This document shows positions 45,444 to 54,687 of a stretch of 64,000 bases of DNA, in pieces. Under the pieces are notes generated by a model. It had not been told where the DNA came from, made no database searches, and saw only the letters and a program-made list of their open reading frames with translations. Position numbers and translations under genes: made by a program. Source of the stretch: Brachybacterium squillarum M-6-3 (GTDB lineage Bacteria > Actinomycetota > Actinomycetes > Actinomycetales > Dermabacteraceae); the NCBI RefSeq assembly GCF_000225825.1, contig NZ_AGBX01000001.1, positions 372,001 through 436,000 on the forward strand, in the 5' to 3' direction. Each line of letters begins with the position of its first letter. Within the stretch, counting starts at the first letter, position 1.

Positions 45444-45663
45444 GATGATCCTTCCGGGGCCGCGGCGCCGGCGGGGAGGGGCGACGCCGAGGCCGAGCGT
45501 AGCGGCACAGGCCCGTCGCGGCGCCGGCTCCCCTCCCGACGGAGCGCGACTGATGCCCGTGGCACGAGGGGGCGGTGAGTCCTGTCGGGGCGATCGGCTA
45601 GCGTCGGGGCCAGCAGCCCCGCCGCGCCGCGGCCCCGGGGCGTCACCGAGTGGACAGGACCCG

Positions 45664-46203
45664 ATGATGAGTTCCCCCGCCATGCCCTCCCCCTACACGC
45701 CCGCCGAGCCGCTCGGCTCCTGCACCGTGCTCGAGGTGCCGGAGATCCCGACGGCCGTGGTGGTGCGTCGCGACTACCCGATGTACGAGATGCCGTCGCT
45801 GATGGACGGCACCTTCTCGCACCTGGGCGCGGCGCTGGCCGAGGCCGGGGTCTCGCCGATCGGTGCGGCCATGTCCCTGCACCATCGGCGCCCGGTGGAC
45901 ACTGCCGACCTCGAGGTGGGCTTCCCGATCGACCGGCCGCTGCCGGGGCCGATCACCCTGCCGAACGGCTTCGAGGTGGTGGCCTCGGTGCTGCCGGCGG
46001 GCCGGGCGGCGATGATCAGCCACGTGGGCGGCTACGACGGCCTCGCGGAGGCCTGGGGCGCCTTCACCGAGGCCGTCGGGGACAGCGGGGAGCAGATGAC
46101 GTACCCGTTCTGGGAGCTGTACGTCACCGAGCCGTCCCCGCAGGCCGATCCGGCGACGATGCGCACGGACCTGGTGACGCTGCTGGAGCCCCGCGAGAGC
46201 TGA
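45664..46203 (+). CDS. GyrI-like/effector-binding domain protein
   Basis: 179 residues from the ATG at 45664. The domain has the GyrI/BmrR-C pattern: CTVLEVPEIPTAVVVRRDYP, TFSHLGAALAEAGVSPIGAA, DTADLEVGFPIDRPL, VLPAGRAAMISHVGGYDGLA and MTYPFWELYVTEPS. There is no DNA-binding domain, so it is a stand-alone ligand-binding protein. Conserved Glu in DLEVGFPI could bind a cationic ligand. Function unknown. Convergent with dnaX. Confidence 0.85.
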   Translation: MMSSPAMPSPYTPAEPLGSCTVLEVPEIPTAVVVRRDYPMYEMPSLMDGTFSHLGAALAEAGVSPIGAAMSLHHRRPVDTADLEVGFPIDRPLPGPITLPNGFEVVASVLPAGRAAMISHVGGYDGLAEAWGAFTEAVGDSGEQMTYPFWELYVTEPSPQADPATMRTDLVTLLEPRES

Positions 46204-46281
46204 TCACCGCCCCGCGGGCCGTGCCGGGGATCGGTGCGGCCACCGACCCGAGCGGCCCCGGTCGGGGAGCGGGAGCGCTGG

Positions 46282-49200
46282 TCAGCGGTACTGCTCGGGG
46301 GTCTCGTCGATGACCTCGAGCACGCGGCCGCCGAGCACCGACTCGATGACCTCGCGTCCGCTGCGGCTCGCGTAGACGGCGTCCTCGTCGTCGCGGGAGG
46401 CGCCCCCGGTGGGGTCCTCGTCCCGGGCGGGCTCCGTCGCGGGCGACGGCCGCGCCCCGGGGCGGCGGGAGGCCTGGGCCGCCTCGCGGGACTGCTGCGC
46501 GGCCTGCCGGGCGAGCGCCGCACCGCTCCGCGGGGCCGCGGGGGCGGGTCCGGACGGGGCGGGCGCGGACGGGGCGGGCGCCGTCGGAGCACTCGCGGTC
46601 GCGGAGGGGCCGGAGGGCGCGGCGGCGGCCTGCACGGGGTCGTCGCCGCCGGGTCGGCGCGCAGGTTCCCAGGTGGTGGCCGGGGAGCGGGGAGCGTCGC
46701 CGGTGGTCGGCGGAGGCGACGCGGCGCCGTGCGCGCGGGGTTCCCCTGTGCCCTCGGTGCCCGCGGACGTGCCCGCCCCGGAGTCGGGGCCGTCCGGGGA
46801 GCCGGGGCTCAGGACACCCGTCGCGGCCCCGGTGACCGGTGCTGCGGTGTCATCCGCGGTGGTGGAGCCCCGCTGCGCGGCCGGGAGGGAGCGCACCACG
46901 CACCCCTCGGCGATGGCACGGCGGATGGCGGCCTGGCCGTGGGTGCGAGGCTCGCCCTCGGGCACGGAGTCCCGGCCCTCGTCCTCGACCTCGGGCACCT
47001 CGCCGTCCGCCGCGAGGGGGGCGCTGCTGCCGTTCGGGGCGTCATCGGTCCTCGGGGGCCGTCCAACGCCCGGGTCCGCCGCACCGCGGCCGCCGCCGGG
47101 GTGCCCGCCCTGAGCCGGGTCGCCGCCACGGGCGGGCACGGCATCGCCCCAGCGGGAGCCGCTCGCCTGTGCGGGCGCGGCAGGCTGCGGACGCGCCGCG
47201 TAGCGGCCCTCCTCCTGCGGGTCCGGCGGGTAGGGGTCGTCGGGCTCGGGCGGGAACTCGTCGTCGGCCGGCGGGGGTGACATCGTGACGGGACCGGCGG
47301 CGCGGCCGCGGGCGGGCGTCGCCGGGGCCGCGTCACCCCAGGGGCGCCCTCCCCCGCGCGGCGGCGGGGAAGCGGAGCCCGGGCCGCGGCCGGGATCGCT
47401 CGCGGAGCCGGACATCGTCCTGGCATCGGGGGTCGCCGCTGCTCGGGGCCCGCCCGGGCCACCCGGGCCCTGCGGGTCTGCCCCAGCACCCTGCGCGCCG
47501 CGCCCACCGGGGCCGGTCGGTCCGGCCGGAGGTCGGGAGCCCCCGGTGGACGGACCACCGGGTCCGCTCTGCGCCGCGGGACCGCGGGATCCGCCGCCGG
47601 CGCCCGGGCCGCCAGGTCCCGCCGACCCGCCCTGGCCGCCGGGGCCCTCCCCGACGACGGGCTCGATGGTCACGTCCTGGCGGAGGATGCGCCGCACGGC
47701 GTCGGCGAGGTTCTCGGCGGCGGTGCCGCGGCGGAACGCGGCCACCAGGCCCTCGGTGCGGAAGCCGAGCACGAGGATGGAGCCGCGCAGGTCCAGCACG
47801 GTGGCGTTCTGGGAGACCAGCGCCCAGCTCGGACGTCGGATCTGGGAGAGCTCGTCGAGGATCGCGGACCAGTGCGCCTGGACCTCCGCGGCCCCGGCCC
47901 CGGACGACGGCTCCGGGGCTGCTTCCTCCTGCACCGGCGCCTCCGATGCCGGGGCGTCGAGGGCGGGCCTCGAGGGGGCGGTCCCGGAGTGTGCCGGGGC
48001 ACCCTCCGAGGCGGCGGGGACCTGCTCACAGGGAGCGGGCGGGACGGCATCGCCCCAGGAGGCGGCGGCGCGGCTGCGGGAGTCCTCGCGCGCGGCGCCC
48101 GAGGCGGGAGCCGGCGGCACCTCGGCACGCTGCTCGGGGCGGGCGGGCGCCGCCTCGTCCTGCGGCGGAGCCTGGGCCGCGGGCTCCTCGGCCGCGGGCT
48201 CCTCGGCCGCGGACCCCGCGGGCGGGCCGGCGCCGGGAGCGGGCCGGGCCGGCTCCTGGCGGGCCTCGGGCGCCGGTCGGGAGGCGCCACCGCGGGCACG
48301 TCGCGCGGCCTCGGAACGCTCCTGGGCGATGCGCCGGGCCTCCTCGCGGCCCCCTCCACCCCCTGCCGCCGGAGCGGGCGCCCCGCCCGAGGCGGGCTGG
48401 GCGCCGGAGGTCGCGGGAGCACCGCCCTGAGGGGCGGCGCCGGCGCGGGCGTCGCGCAGCACCAGTCGCGCGGCCAGCAGCTCCAGGTGCAGGCGCGGGG
48501 AGGTGGCGCCGCTCATGGTCGAGAGGGTCTCGTGGACCAGGTCGCCGCAGCGGGAGAGGTCCGCGGGGACGAAGCCCGCGGCCTGCTCGCGCATCCGGTC
48601 CAGCTCGTCGGCGGGGACCTGCGGCAGCAGCTCCTGCCCGCGGTCGGGCACGGCGGCCAGGATGATCAGGTCCCGCATCCGCTCCAGCAGGTCCTCGACG
48701 AAGCGGCGCGGCTCGTGGCCGGTGGCGAGCACCTGCTCGACGGCGTCGTACAGACCGGCGGCGTCCCGCGCGGAGACCGCGGTGACGGCCTGGTCCAGCA
48801 GCGCGGTGTCGGTGAAGCCGAGCAGGGCGATGGCGGTCTGGTGGTCCAGGCCGTCCTCGCCGGCCCCGGCCATGAGCTGGTCCAGCACGCTCATCGTGTC
48901 GCGGGCGGAGCCCCCGCCGGCGCGCACCACCAGCGACAGCACGCCCTCGCCGACCTGCACGCCCTCGGCCTGGCAGACCTCCTCCAGGTACGGGGTGAGC
49001 ACCTGCGGGGGGATCAGCCGGAAGGGGTAGTGGTGGGTGCGGGAGCGGATCGTGCCGATCACCTTGTCCGGCTCCGTGGTGGCGAAGACGAACTTCACGT
49101 GCTCGGGCGGCTCCTCCACCAGCTTCAGCAGGGCGTTGAATCCGGCGGACGTGACCATGTGGGCCTCGTCGATGATGAACACCTTGAAGCGGTCACGCAC

Positions 49201-49548
49201 GGGGGCGAAGGAGGCGCGCTCGCGCAGTTCACGGGCGTCGTCCACGCCGCCGTGGCTGGCGGCGTCGATCTCGACCACGTCGAGGCTGCCGGCACCGTCG
49301 CGGGAGAGGTCCCGGCAGGAGTCGCAGACCCCGCAGGGGGTGTCGGTGGGGCCCTCGGCGCAGTTCAGGCAGCGGGCGAGGATGCGCGCGGAGGTGGTCT
49401 TGCCGCAGCCGCGCGGACCCGAGAACAGGTAGGCGTGGCCGATCCGGCCGTTGCGCAGTGCACGCCGCAGGGGCGTGGTGACGTGGTCCTGGCCGATCAC
49501 CTCGGCGAAGGACTCCGGGCGGTATCGACGGTACAGAGCGGTGGCCAC
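46282..49548 (-). CDS. dnaX: DNA polymerase III subunit gamma/tau
   Basis: 1088 residues. The clamp-loader ATPase is in the first about 380: Walker A GPRGCGKT at 44-51, the zinc module with Cys60, 63, 72, 75 and 78, Walker B IIDEAHMVTSAGFNALLKLV, sensor 1 FVFATTEPDKVIGT and the arginine finger IRSRTHHYPF. A second conserved block (about 590-660, WSAILDELSQIRRPSWALVS) is the tau-type domain found in actinobacteria. Between and after these blocks are long Pro/Ala/Gly/Glu-rich stretches, so it is much longer than the usual 600-700 residues. ATG at 49548. Confidence 0.95.
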   Translation of the reverse strand: MATALYRRYRPESFAEVIGQDHVTTPLRRALRNGRIGHAYLFSGPRGCGKTTSARILARCLNCAEGPTDTPCGVCDSCRDLSRDGAGSLDVVEIDAASHGGVDDARELRERASFAPVRDRFKVFIIDEAHMVTSAGFNALLKLVEEPPEHVKFVFATTEPDKVIGTIRSRTHHYPFRLIPPQVLTPYLEEVCQAEGVQVGEGVLSLVVRAGGGSARDTMSVLDQLMAGAGEDGLDHQTAIALLGFTDTALLDQAVTAVSARDAAGLYDAVEQVLATGHEPRRFVEDLLERMRDLIILAAVPDRGQELLPQVPADELDRMREQAAGFVPADLSRCGDLVHETLSTMSGATSPRLHLELLAARLVLRDARAGAAPQGGAPATSGAQPASGGAPAPAAGGGGGREEARRIAQERSEAARRARGGASRPAPEARQEPARPAPGAGPPAGSAAEEPAAEEPAAQAPPQDEAAPARPEQRAEVPPAPASGAAREDSRSRAAASWGDAVPPAPCEQVPAASEGAPAHSGTAPSRPALDAPASEAPVQEEAAPEPSSGAGAAEVQAHWSAILDELSQIRRPSWALVSQNATVLDLRGSILVLGFRTEGLVAAFRRGTAAENLADAVRRILRQDVTIEPVVGEGPGGQGGSAGPGGPGAGGGSRGPAAQSGPGGPSTGGSRPPAGPTGPGGRGAQGAGADPQGPGGPGGPRAAATPDARTMSGSASDPGRGPGSASPPPRGGGRPWGDAAPATPARGRAAGPVTMSPPPADDEFPPEPDDPYPPDPQEEGRYAARPQPAAPAQASGSRWGDAVPARGGDPAQGGHPGGGRGAADPGVGRPPRTDDAPNGSSAPLAADGEVPEVEDEGRDSVPEGEPRTHGQAAIRRAIAEGCVVRSLPAAQRGSTTADDTAAPVTGAATGVLSPGSPDGPDSGAGTSAGTEGTGEPRAHGAASPPPTTGDAPRSPATTWEPARRPGGDDPVQAAAAPSGPSATASAPTAPAPSAPAPSGPAPAAPRSGAALARQAAQQSREAAQASRRPGARPSPATEPARDEDPTGGASRDDEDAVYASRSGREVIESVLGGRVLEVIDETPEQYR

Positions 49549-49580
49549 GCCCCCAGGCTAATCGAGGGGCCCGACAGTTC

Positions 49581-50147
49581 TCACCGCCGCCGGACGCACG
49601 GTGGAGCGACTAGCGGCAGGAAGCGCCGGTCGCCGGAGGCGGCCACCCGGTGCAGGAACCCCCCGGCGACGGTGAGCAGCGCCGCCACCCCGCGCCGCCC
49701 CTGGCGGCGGGCGATCCGGGGACCCAGCGCCTCCAGCAGGCGGGTGGCGGCGGGCAGCGGCCGCAGGAAGATCGTGATGCCCGCGATGTCGCCGTGCTCG
49801 TCGAGGTCCAGCAGCTGCGCCTCGTGCAGGTCGATCCCGCCGAGCCGGGCCCGCGCGGTGAGCAGCGCCCCCGTGGAGGTCTGCTCCACCCGCTCGTACT
49901 CGATCTCCTCCAGGGCGCCCAGCGCCTCCGTGAGGATCTCGACCACTTCGGCCCGACCCTCGAAGCGGAAGGAGTCGGTGAGCGGGGAGACCATCACGAC
50001 GTCCGGGGCGAGCACCGCGGCCGTCGCCGCGCCGTCGCGGGCGCGACCGGCACGCATCCAGGCGGCGAGCGCGGCGGGCAGGCGCTCCGGGTCGTCCGTC
50101 CCGGCGGGGTCGTCGGCGCTGCGGGCGGGAGGCGGGGGCAGGGTCAC
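49581..50147 (-). CDS. NTF2-like (SnoaL-type) protein
   Basis: 188 residues. The first about 135 form a cone-shaped alpha+beta fold: LAAWMRAGRARDGAATAAVL, APDVVMVSPLTDSFRFEGRA, ALEEIEYERVEQTSTGALLT and LLDLDEHGDIAGITIFLRPL. The tail is basic with RRQGRRGVAALLTVAGGFLH. Enzymatic role unknown (isomerase-like or binding). GTG at 50147 overlaps the HxlR stop, so it is probably the gene controlled by HxlR. Confidence 0.8.
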   Translation of the reverse strand: MTLPPPPARSADDPAGTDDPERLPAALAAWMRAGRARDGAATAAVLAPDVVMVSPLTDSFRFEGRAEVVEILTEALGALEEIEYERVEQTSTGALLTARARLGGIDLHEAQLLDLDEHGDIAGITIFLRPLPAATRLLEALGPRIARRQGRRGVAALLTVAGGFLHRVAASGDRRFLPLVAPPCVRRR

Positions 50148-50668
50148 GGGGTCTCCTCGGGCTGGGGGGCAAACTCGGGGACGAGGGCGAGGCGTTCGGC
50201 GATGACGCGGGTGCCGGGGCCGCTGCGCCCGCCGGGGCCGGCCGCGGGGTGCAGCGTCCCGGGGTGCGCGGCGTCCCCGCAGGCGATGCAGACCACGGCG
50301 GTCTCCAGCTGGGCGCCGCAGTCGTGGGTGAACACCAGGGGCGCGCCGTCCGGGCTGCGCCAGCGGTCGCCCCAGCGCATCAGCGCCACCAGCACCGGGA
50401 TCAGCTCGGAGCCCGCCTCGGTGAGCAGGTAGCGACGCCGGACGGGGCGTTCCTGGTACGGCTGCTCGTGCAGGATGCCGCCGGCGACCAGGGTGCGCAG
50501 GCGCGCGGTCAGCAGGGCCCGGGAGATCCCGAGGTCGCGGACCAGCTCGTTGAAGGTGTCGATGCCGAGGTGGACGTCGCGCAGGATCAGCGGCGTCCAG
50601 GCGTCCCCGATGACGTCGGCGGAGCGCGCGATGGAGCAGGCGATCTCGGTGTGCTCGGCGCGGGTCAT
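50144..50668 (-). CDS. HxlR-family transcriptional regulator
   Basis: 174 residues. Winged helix of the HxlR type: CSIARSADVIGDAWTPLILR, DVHLGIDTFNELVRDLGISR, ALLTARLRTLVAGGILHEQP and RRRYLLTEAGSELIPVLVAL, with the N-terminal Cys in the position used as redox or electrophile sensor in many members. Extra C-terminal cysteines (THDCG, VVCIACG) could bind metal. A perfect palindrome 15 bases upstream of the ATG is its likely operator. Confidence 0.9.
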   Translation of the reverse strand: MTRAEHTEIACSIARSADVIGDAWTPLILRDVHLGIDTFNELVRDLGISRALLTARLRTLVAGGILHEQPYQERPVRRRYLLTEAGSELIPVLVALMRWGDRWRSPDGAPLVFTHDCGAQLETAVVCIACGDAAHPGTLHPAAGPGGRSGPGTRVIAERLALVPEFAPQPEETP

Positions 50669-50682
50669 GGCCCCACCGTAGT

Positions 50683-50701
50683 GAGTTCAGAAACTGAACT
50701 C
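50683..50701. promoter_or_regulatory. Palindromic operator of the HxlR regulator
   Basis: GAGTTCAG AAA CTGAACTC: perfect 8-bp arms with a three-base centre, 15 bases upstream of the HxlR ATG. It overlaps the stop codon of the membrane protein gene at 50700. Size and position fit an HxlR binding site with autorepression. Confidence 0.75.
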
Positions 50702-51671
50702 AAGAGGGTGGGCGGGCGCGTCCGCCATCGGAGTCGTCATCGTCCGTGCCGTCATCAGCCGTTCCATCACCGGCCTTGCCGCCGCCGACCGTGCCCCGGC
50801 CGCCGTCCTCGCCCTCCGTCCCCGACGCCGGCGGGTCCCCTCCCCTCCGCGCGGTCTCCATCCGCTGCCGTCGCCCCTGCAGCCGGGCGCGGGTGGAGAC
50901 GAACACCCCGAGCACGACGAGTGCAGGCAGCAGCACCGAGGTCACCCACTCGGGCAGGTGCTCCATCCAGCCGAACAGCCACAGGAACACCCCCGGGATC
51001 CAGCCGAAGAGGGTCTCGATGAGGTCGCCGAGGACGGCCAGCACCGGCTCGGTGACGGCGGCGACGGCCTCCCGGGCCGGGGCCGTCGCCTCCCGCACGG
51101 CGTCCCGGGGCGGCTGCGTGACCCGGTCGAGCCACTCGCGCAGGGGGCGCAGCAGGCCGCTCAGCAGCAGGCCGATGCCCAGCAGCGGCAGCAGGTAGCC
51201 GGCCGCGCGCATCAGGGCGGCGACCAGGGCGAAGCGCGTCGGGTGGGCGGCGCGGCGCTTCTCCCGGGCGGCGGAGGCGCTGCCCGGATCGGGTGCCAGC
51301 GGGGTCGGCTCGAAGCTCCGGCGCACGTCCACCTCGCCGGTGCCGCCGTAGCCCACGGTCCGCACCTCCACGGTGGCCTCGGTGCGCAGCTCGCCGTCGT
51401 CCGAGAGGAACTGCACCGGGCAGGTGAGCCGCCGGAAGCCCTCCTCCCTGCCCACCGCCCAGCCCTGCTCGGCGGCATGGCCCCAGGCCTCCTTCTCGGT
51501 CCTGCTCGCGGGCTCGCACTCGACCCCGTCGACGACGACCACGGCGTCGCACTCGAACAGGCCGTGGACGGCGCGGACCTCGTAGTCGTGCCCGCCCACG
51601 CGGCCGCGATAGCGGACCTCCGGGGACGGGCCGGGGTCGGCGGCGTCGGGCGCTCCGGCGAATGACTCCAT
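50700..51671 (-). CDS. Membrane protein, function unknown
   Basis: 323 residues from the ATG at 51671. The N-terminal half (about 1-150) is soluble and beta-rich (VRYRGRVGGHDYEVRAVHGL, GWAVGREEGFRRLTCPVQFL). Two or three membrane segments follow (AAGYLLPLLGIGLLLSGLL, LGDLIETLFGWIPGVFLWLF, WVTSVLLPALVVLGVFVSTR), separated by an amphipathic stretch. The C-terminal about 50 residues are Gly/Asp-rich. No family recognised. Divergent from the gene at 51755. Confidence 0.7.
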   Translation of the reverse strand: MESFAGAPDAADPGPSPEVRYRGRVGGHDYEVRAVHGLFECDAVVVVDGVECEPASRTEKEAWGHAAEQGWAVGREEGFRRLTCPVQFLSDDGELRTEATVEVRTVGYGGTGEVDVRRSFEPTPLAPDPGSASAAREKRRAAHPTRFALVAALMRAAGYLLPLLGIGLLLSGLLRPLREWLDRVTQPPRDAVREATAPAREAVAAVTEPVLAVLGDLIETLFGWIPGVFLWLFGWMEHLPEWVTSVLLPALVVLGVFVSTRARLQGRRQRMETARRGGDPPASGTEGEDGGRGTVGGGKAGDGTADDGTDDDDSDGGRARPPS

Positions 51672-51754
51672 ATGTCCACCCTGGCGCAGCCGACGCCCTC
51701 CCGCATCCGACGATCGGCGGACCCGCGGCCTCACCCACATGGAACAATGCGCCT

Positions 51755-52732
51755 GTGACCAGCCCTTCCGCCGTGAAGCTCCGGCCCGCCCCCACCTCCG
51801 CGACCACCCTGCTGCTGGCCACCCTGGCGATGCTGCTGCTGCCGCTGGCCACCCTCGGCGCCTGGTCCTGGTGGGGTGCCACCCGGGTCCCGCGGCCGCG
51901 GGATGCGGCACCGCCGATCATGCTCGCGCTCGGGGTCGGCGCCTCGCTGCTGCTGGTCCGGCTGATCGCCGCCCAGCACGGCATCCTCGGCTCGGCCCTG
52001 CCGCGCATCCGCTACGGCGCCCCGATGGCCGTGGACGTGCCCTACCTGGCCTCGATGGGCCTGGGTCTGCTGGCCCTGCTACTCGCCCTGGTCTGGCTCG
52101 CGCTGCTGCCGCTGCGGCGCTCGCCCGGCCGGGGCGCGGGCCGCTCCGAGGGAATCCGGGGTCGGGCGGCGTCCGCTCCCCCGGCGGAGAAGCCCCTGGT
52201 GCTGGGGCCGCCGCGCCCCGTGGTCACCTCCTCCGCCGACGGCCTGCTGCGGCGCGTCTTCTCGCCGCTGGCGCTGGTGCTGCTGGCGCTGGGCATCGCG
52301 GTCTCGGTCGCCGCGCTGCTGCTGTTCTCCCTGGGGTCCCCGACCGAGACCACCGCGGAGCCGCTCACCGTGGTGGTGGCCTTCGCCGCGGCGCCATCGG
52401 CGGCCTGGGCGGTGCTGGCCTCGCTGTGGCGCAAGGACGAGGACTTCGGCATCGTCGTCGCCGCGCTGCTGCGGACCGTGGTGGCCCCGGTGCTCACCGG
52501 GATACTGCTGCTGGTGCCGCTGCTGCTCGCCACCGCGTTCCCGGCGGTGCGGGAGGGATTCCAGGCGCACAGCCTGGCACTGATCGGGGACGACGGGCTG
52601 CTGGAGGCGGGTGCGCCGCTGGTCGGATGGGTGGCGATTTGCGCCCTGGTCACGGTGATGGTCGGCATGCTCGCCGGGCTCGCGCTGAGCGTGGCCGTCG
52701 TCTTCCCGGGCATGGCGACCCTCTTCCCCTAG
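51755..52732 (+). CDS. Membrane protein, function unknown
   Basis: 325 residues from a GTG at 51755. About seven hydrophobic segments: TLLLATLAMLLLPLATLGAW, MLALGVGASLLLVRLIAA, LGLLALLLALVWLALLPL, LALVLLALGIAVSVAALLL, VVAPVLTGILLLVPLLLA and ICALVTVMVGMLAGLALSVA. A cytoplasmic loop (GRGAGRSEGIRGRAASAP) lies after the third. No family recognised. The next small gene starts four bases after its stop. Confidence 0.7.
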   Translation: MTSPSAVKLRPAPTSATTLLLATLAMLLLPLATLGAWSWWGATRVPRPRDAAPPIMLALGVGASLLLVRLIAAQHGILGSALPRIRYGAPMAVDVPYLASMGLGLLALLLALVWLALLPLRRSPGRGAGRSEGIRGRAASAPPAEKPLVLGPPRPVVTSSADGLLRRVFSPLALVLLALGIAVSVAALLLFSLGSPTETTAEPLTVVVAFAAAPSAAWAVLASLWRKDEDFGIVVAALLRTVVAPVLTGILLLVPLLLATAFPAVREGFQAHSLALIGDDGLLEAGAPLVGWVAICALVTVMVGMLAGLALSVAVVFPGMATLFP

Positions 52733-52735
52733 GAG

Positions 52736-53074
52736 GTGGTGGGCGAGAACAACCTCAGCACCCGCCCGGAGGACCTGCGGCGGAACATCGCCGCCGTGCG
52801 CGCCCTGCCCCTGCTGGTGATCCTGATCTTCGTCTTCTCCTGGCTGATCGTGGACGCCCGCGTCGGGGAGGGCCGCTTCTGGCTGGCGATGGCGACCCTC
52901 GCCGTGATGGTGGTGCTGACGGTCCTCATCGTGCGATGGCAGCAGCGCACGCCGACGTCGGAGACCGAGGATGCGCCCGGCACCTCGCCCTCGGCCGAAG
53001 TCTCGGCCGAGGGCGGAATCGGGACGAACGGCCCTGACCTTGCCGACCCTCCGACCACCCCCAAGCAGTGGTGA
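52736..53074 (+). CDS. Small membrane protein, function unknown
   Basis: 112 residues from a GTG at 52736 (a second GTG follows directly; AGGAGG lies immediately before, so the exact start is unsure). Two membrane segments (LPLLVILIFVFSWLIVD and FWLAMATLAVMVVLTVLIV) and an acidic, Pro-rich tail. It is probably co-transcribed with the previous membrane protein. Confidence 0.6.
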   Translation: MVGENNLSTRPEDLRRNIAAVRALPLLVILIFVFSWLIVDARVGEGRFWLAMATLAVMVVLTVLIVRWQQRTPTSETEDAPGTSPSAEVSAEGGIGTNGPDLADPPTTPKQW

Positions 53075-53133
53075 TGTGACTCCATAGGCACCGTATTGCC
53101 CGCCGTGGAGCGCCGGGCGTAGCGTCTCCGCCC

Positions 53134-54555
53134 GTGACCACCTCGGCCCCCTCCTCCCCCACAGCATCGCGCTCGCGCAACCCGCTGCGCGCGATCGCCC
53201 GCATCCCCTTCGGCTGGCAGGTCCTGATCGGCCTGGCCCTCGGCGTGGTCCTCGGCCTGGTGGCCTCCGCGATGGGCCCCGGATCGGGCGAGGACGGCGC
53301 CAACTGGCTCGTCACCGCGCTGGACACCATCGGCACCACCTTCGTGACCCTGCTGAAGGCGCTGGTGCCGCCGCTGATCTTCCTCGCGATCGTCACCTCC
53401 ATCGCGAACCTGCGGCAGGTCACCAATGCGGCCCGACTGGCCTGGAAGACCCTGCTGTGGTTCGCGATCACCTCGCTGATCGCCGTCTCCATCGGCATCG
53501 CGCTGGGTGCGCTCACCAACCCTGGCGAGCGCACCGGCATCGACTCCTCCGCGGCCGAGGCCTCTGAGACCCAGGGCGGCTGGATGGACTTCCTGACCGG
53601 CCTGGTGCCCTCGAACTTCCTGGGCATCACCGGCTCCACCGGGGACGACGGCTCTGTCTCACTGAGCTTCAACGCCCTGCAGATCCTGGTCATCTCCATC
53701 GCCGTGGGCATCGCCGTGCTCAGCGTCGGCGAGAAGGCCGAGCCCTTCCTCCGGTTCACCGGATCCGCGCTGGAGATCGTGCAGAAGCTGCTGTGGTGGG
53801 TCATCCGCCTGGCCCCGATCGGCACTGTCGGCCTGCTCGGCAACGCGGTGGCCAGCTACGGCTGGGACGCCATCGGCCAGCTCGGCGTCTTCGTCGCCGA
53901 CGTCTACATCGGCATGCTCCTGGTGCTGCTGGTGGTCTACCCGATCCTGCTGAAGGTCAACGGCCTCGGCGTCGGCTCCTTCTTCCGCGGTGTGTGGCCG
54001 GCGACCTCGCTGGGCTTCGTCTCCCGCAGCTCGCTGGGCACCATGCCGATGACGCAGACCGTCACCGAGCGCATGGGCGTGCCGCGGCACTACGCCTCCT
54101 TCGCGGTGCCGCTGGGCGCGACCACCAAGATGGACGGCTGCGCCGCGATCTACCCGGCCCTGGCCGCGATCTTCGTGGCGAACTTCTACGGGGTGCCGCT
54201 CGGCGTCACCGACTACCTGCTGATCGTGCTGGTCTCGGTGCTGGGCTCGGCCGCGACCGCCGGCATGACCGGCGCGACCGTGATGCTGACCCTCACCCTG
54301 TCCACCCTGGGCCTGCCCCTGGAGGGCGTCGGCCTGCTGCTGGCGATCGACCCGATCCTGGACATGGGCCGCACCGCCCTGAACGTCACCGGTCAGGCGC
54401 TGGTGCCGGTGATCGTCTCCGCTCGCGAGAAGCTCCTGGACCGCGACGCCTACGACGCGGCCCGCCGCACCTCCTTCGCCGAGATCCAGGCGGAGCAGGC
54501 CCGCGAGGCCGAGGCCACCACGGAGGAGGAGCGGAAGGTCCCCGCGACCGCCTGA
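53134..54555 (+). CDS. Dicarboxylate/amino acid:cation symporter
   Basis: 473 residues of the DAACS (glutamate/aspartate/C4-dicarboxylate) family. GTG start at 53134. Markers: LLKALVPPLIFLAIVTSIAN, the serine-rich re-entrant loop GFVSRSSLGTMPMT, GATTKMDGCAAIYPALAAIF, the second loop GMTGATVMLTLTLSTLGLP and DPILDMGRTALNVTGQALVP (substrate and sodium site NMDGT-like motif reads KMDGC). The C-terminus is charged. Exact substrate not predictable. A hairpin follows the gene. Confidence 0.92.
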   Translation: MTTSAPSSPTASRSRNPLRAIARIPFGWQVLIGLALGVVLGLVASAMGPGSGEDGANWLVTALDTIGTTFVTLLKALVPPLIFLAIVTSIANLRQVTNAARLAWKTLLWFAITSLIAVSIGIALGALTNPGERTGIDSSAAEASETQGGWMDFLTGLVPSNFLGITGSTGDDGSVSLSFNALQILVISIAVGIAVLSVGEKAEPFLRFTGSALEIVQKLLWWVIRLAPIGTVGLLGNAVASYGWDAIGQLGVFVADVYIGMLLVLLVVYPILLKVNGLGVGSFFRGVWPATSLGFVSRSSLGTMPMTQTVTERMGVPRHYASFAVPLGATTKMDGCAAIYPALAAIFVANFYGVPLGVTDYLLIVLVSVLGSAATAGMTGATVMLTLTLSTLGLPLEGVGLLLAIDPILDMGRTALNVTGQALVPVIVSAREKLLDRDAYDAARRTSFAEIQAEQAREAEATTEEERKVPATA

Positions 54556-54584
54556 CCCCTTGTCGGCCCGAGAGGGCAGGACAC

Positions 54585-54622
54585 GAGACGGCGGGGGATG
54601 CCACGGCGTCCCCCGCCGTCTC
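54585..54622. terminator. Hairpin between symporter and DUF4411 gene
   Basis: Perfect 14-bp stem (GAGACGGCGGGGGA at 54585-54598, complement 54609-54622), loop 10. It lies between convergent genes and can serve both. Confidence 0.75.
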
Positions 54623-54687
54623 TGGCATATGTGGCTCCAGAAGCCGCTGTCTCCTGCGAGCGGCCGCTTCTCAGCCGACGTCGGAGA

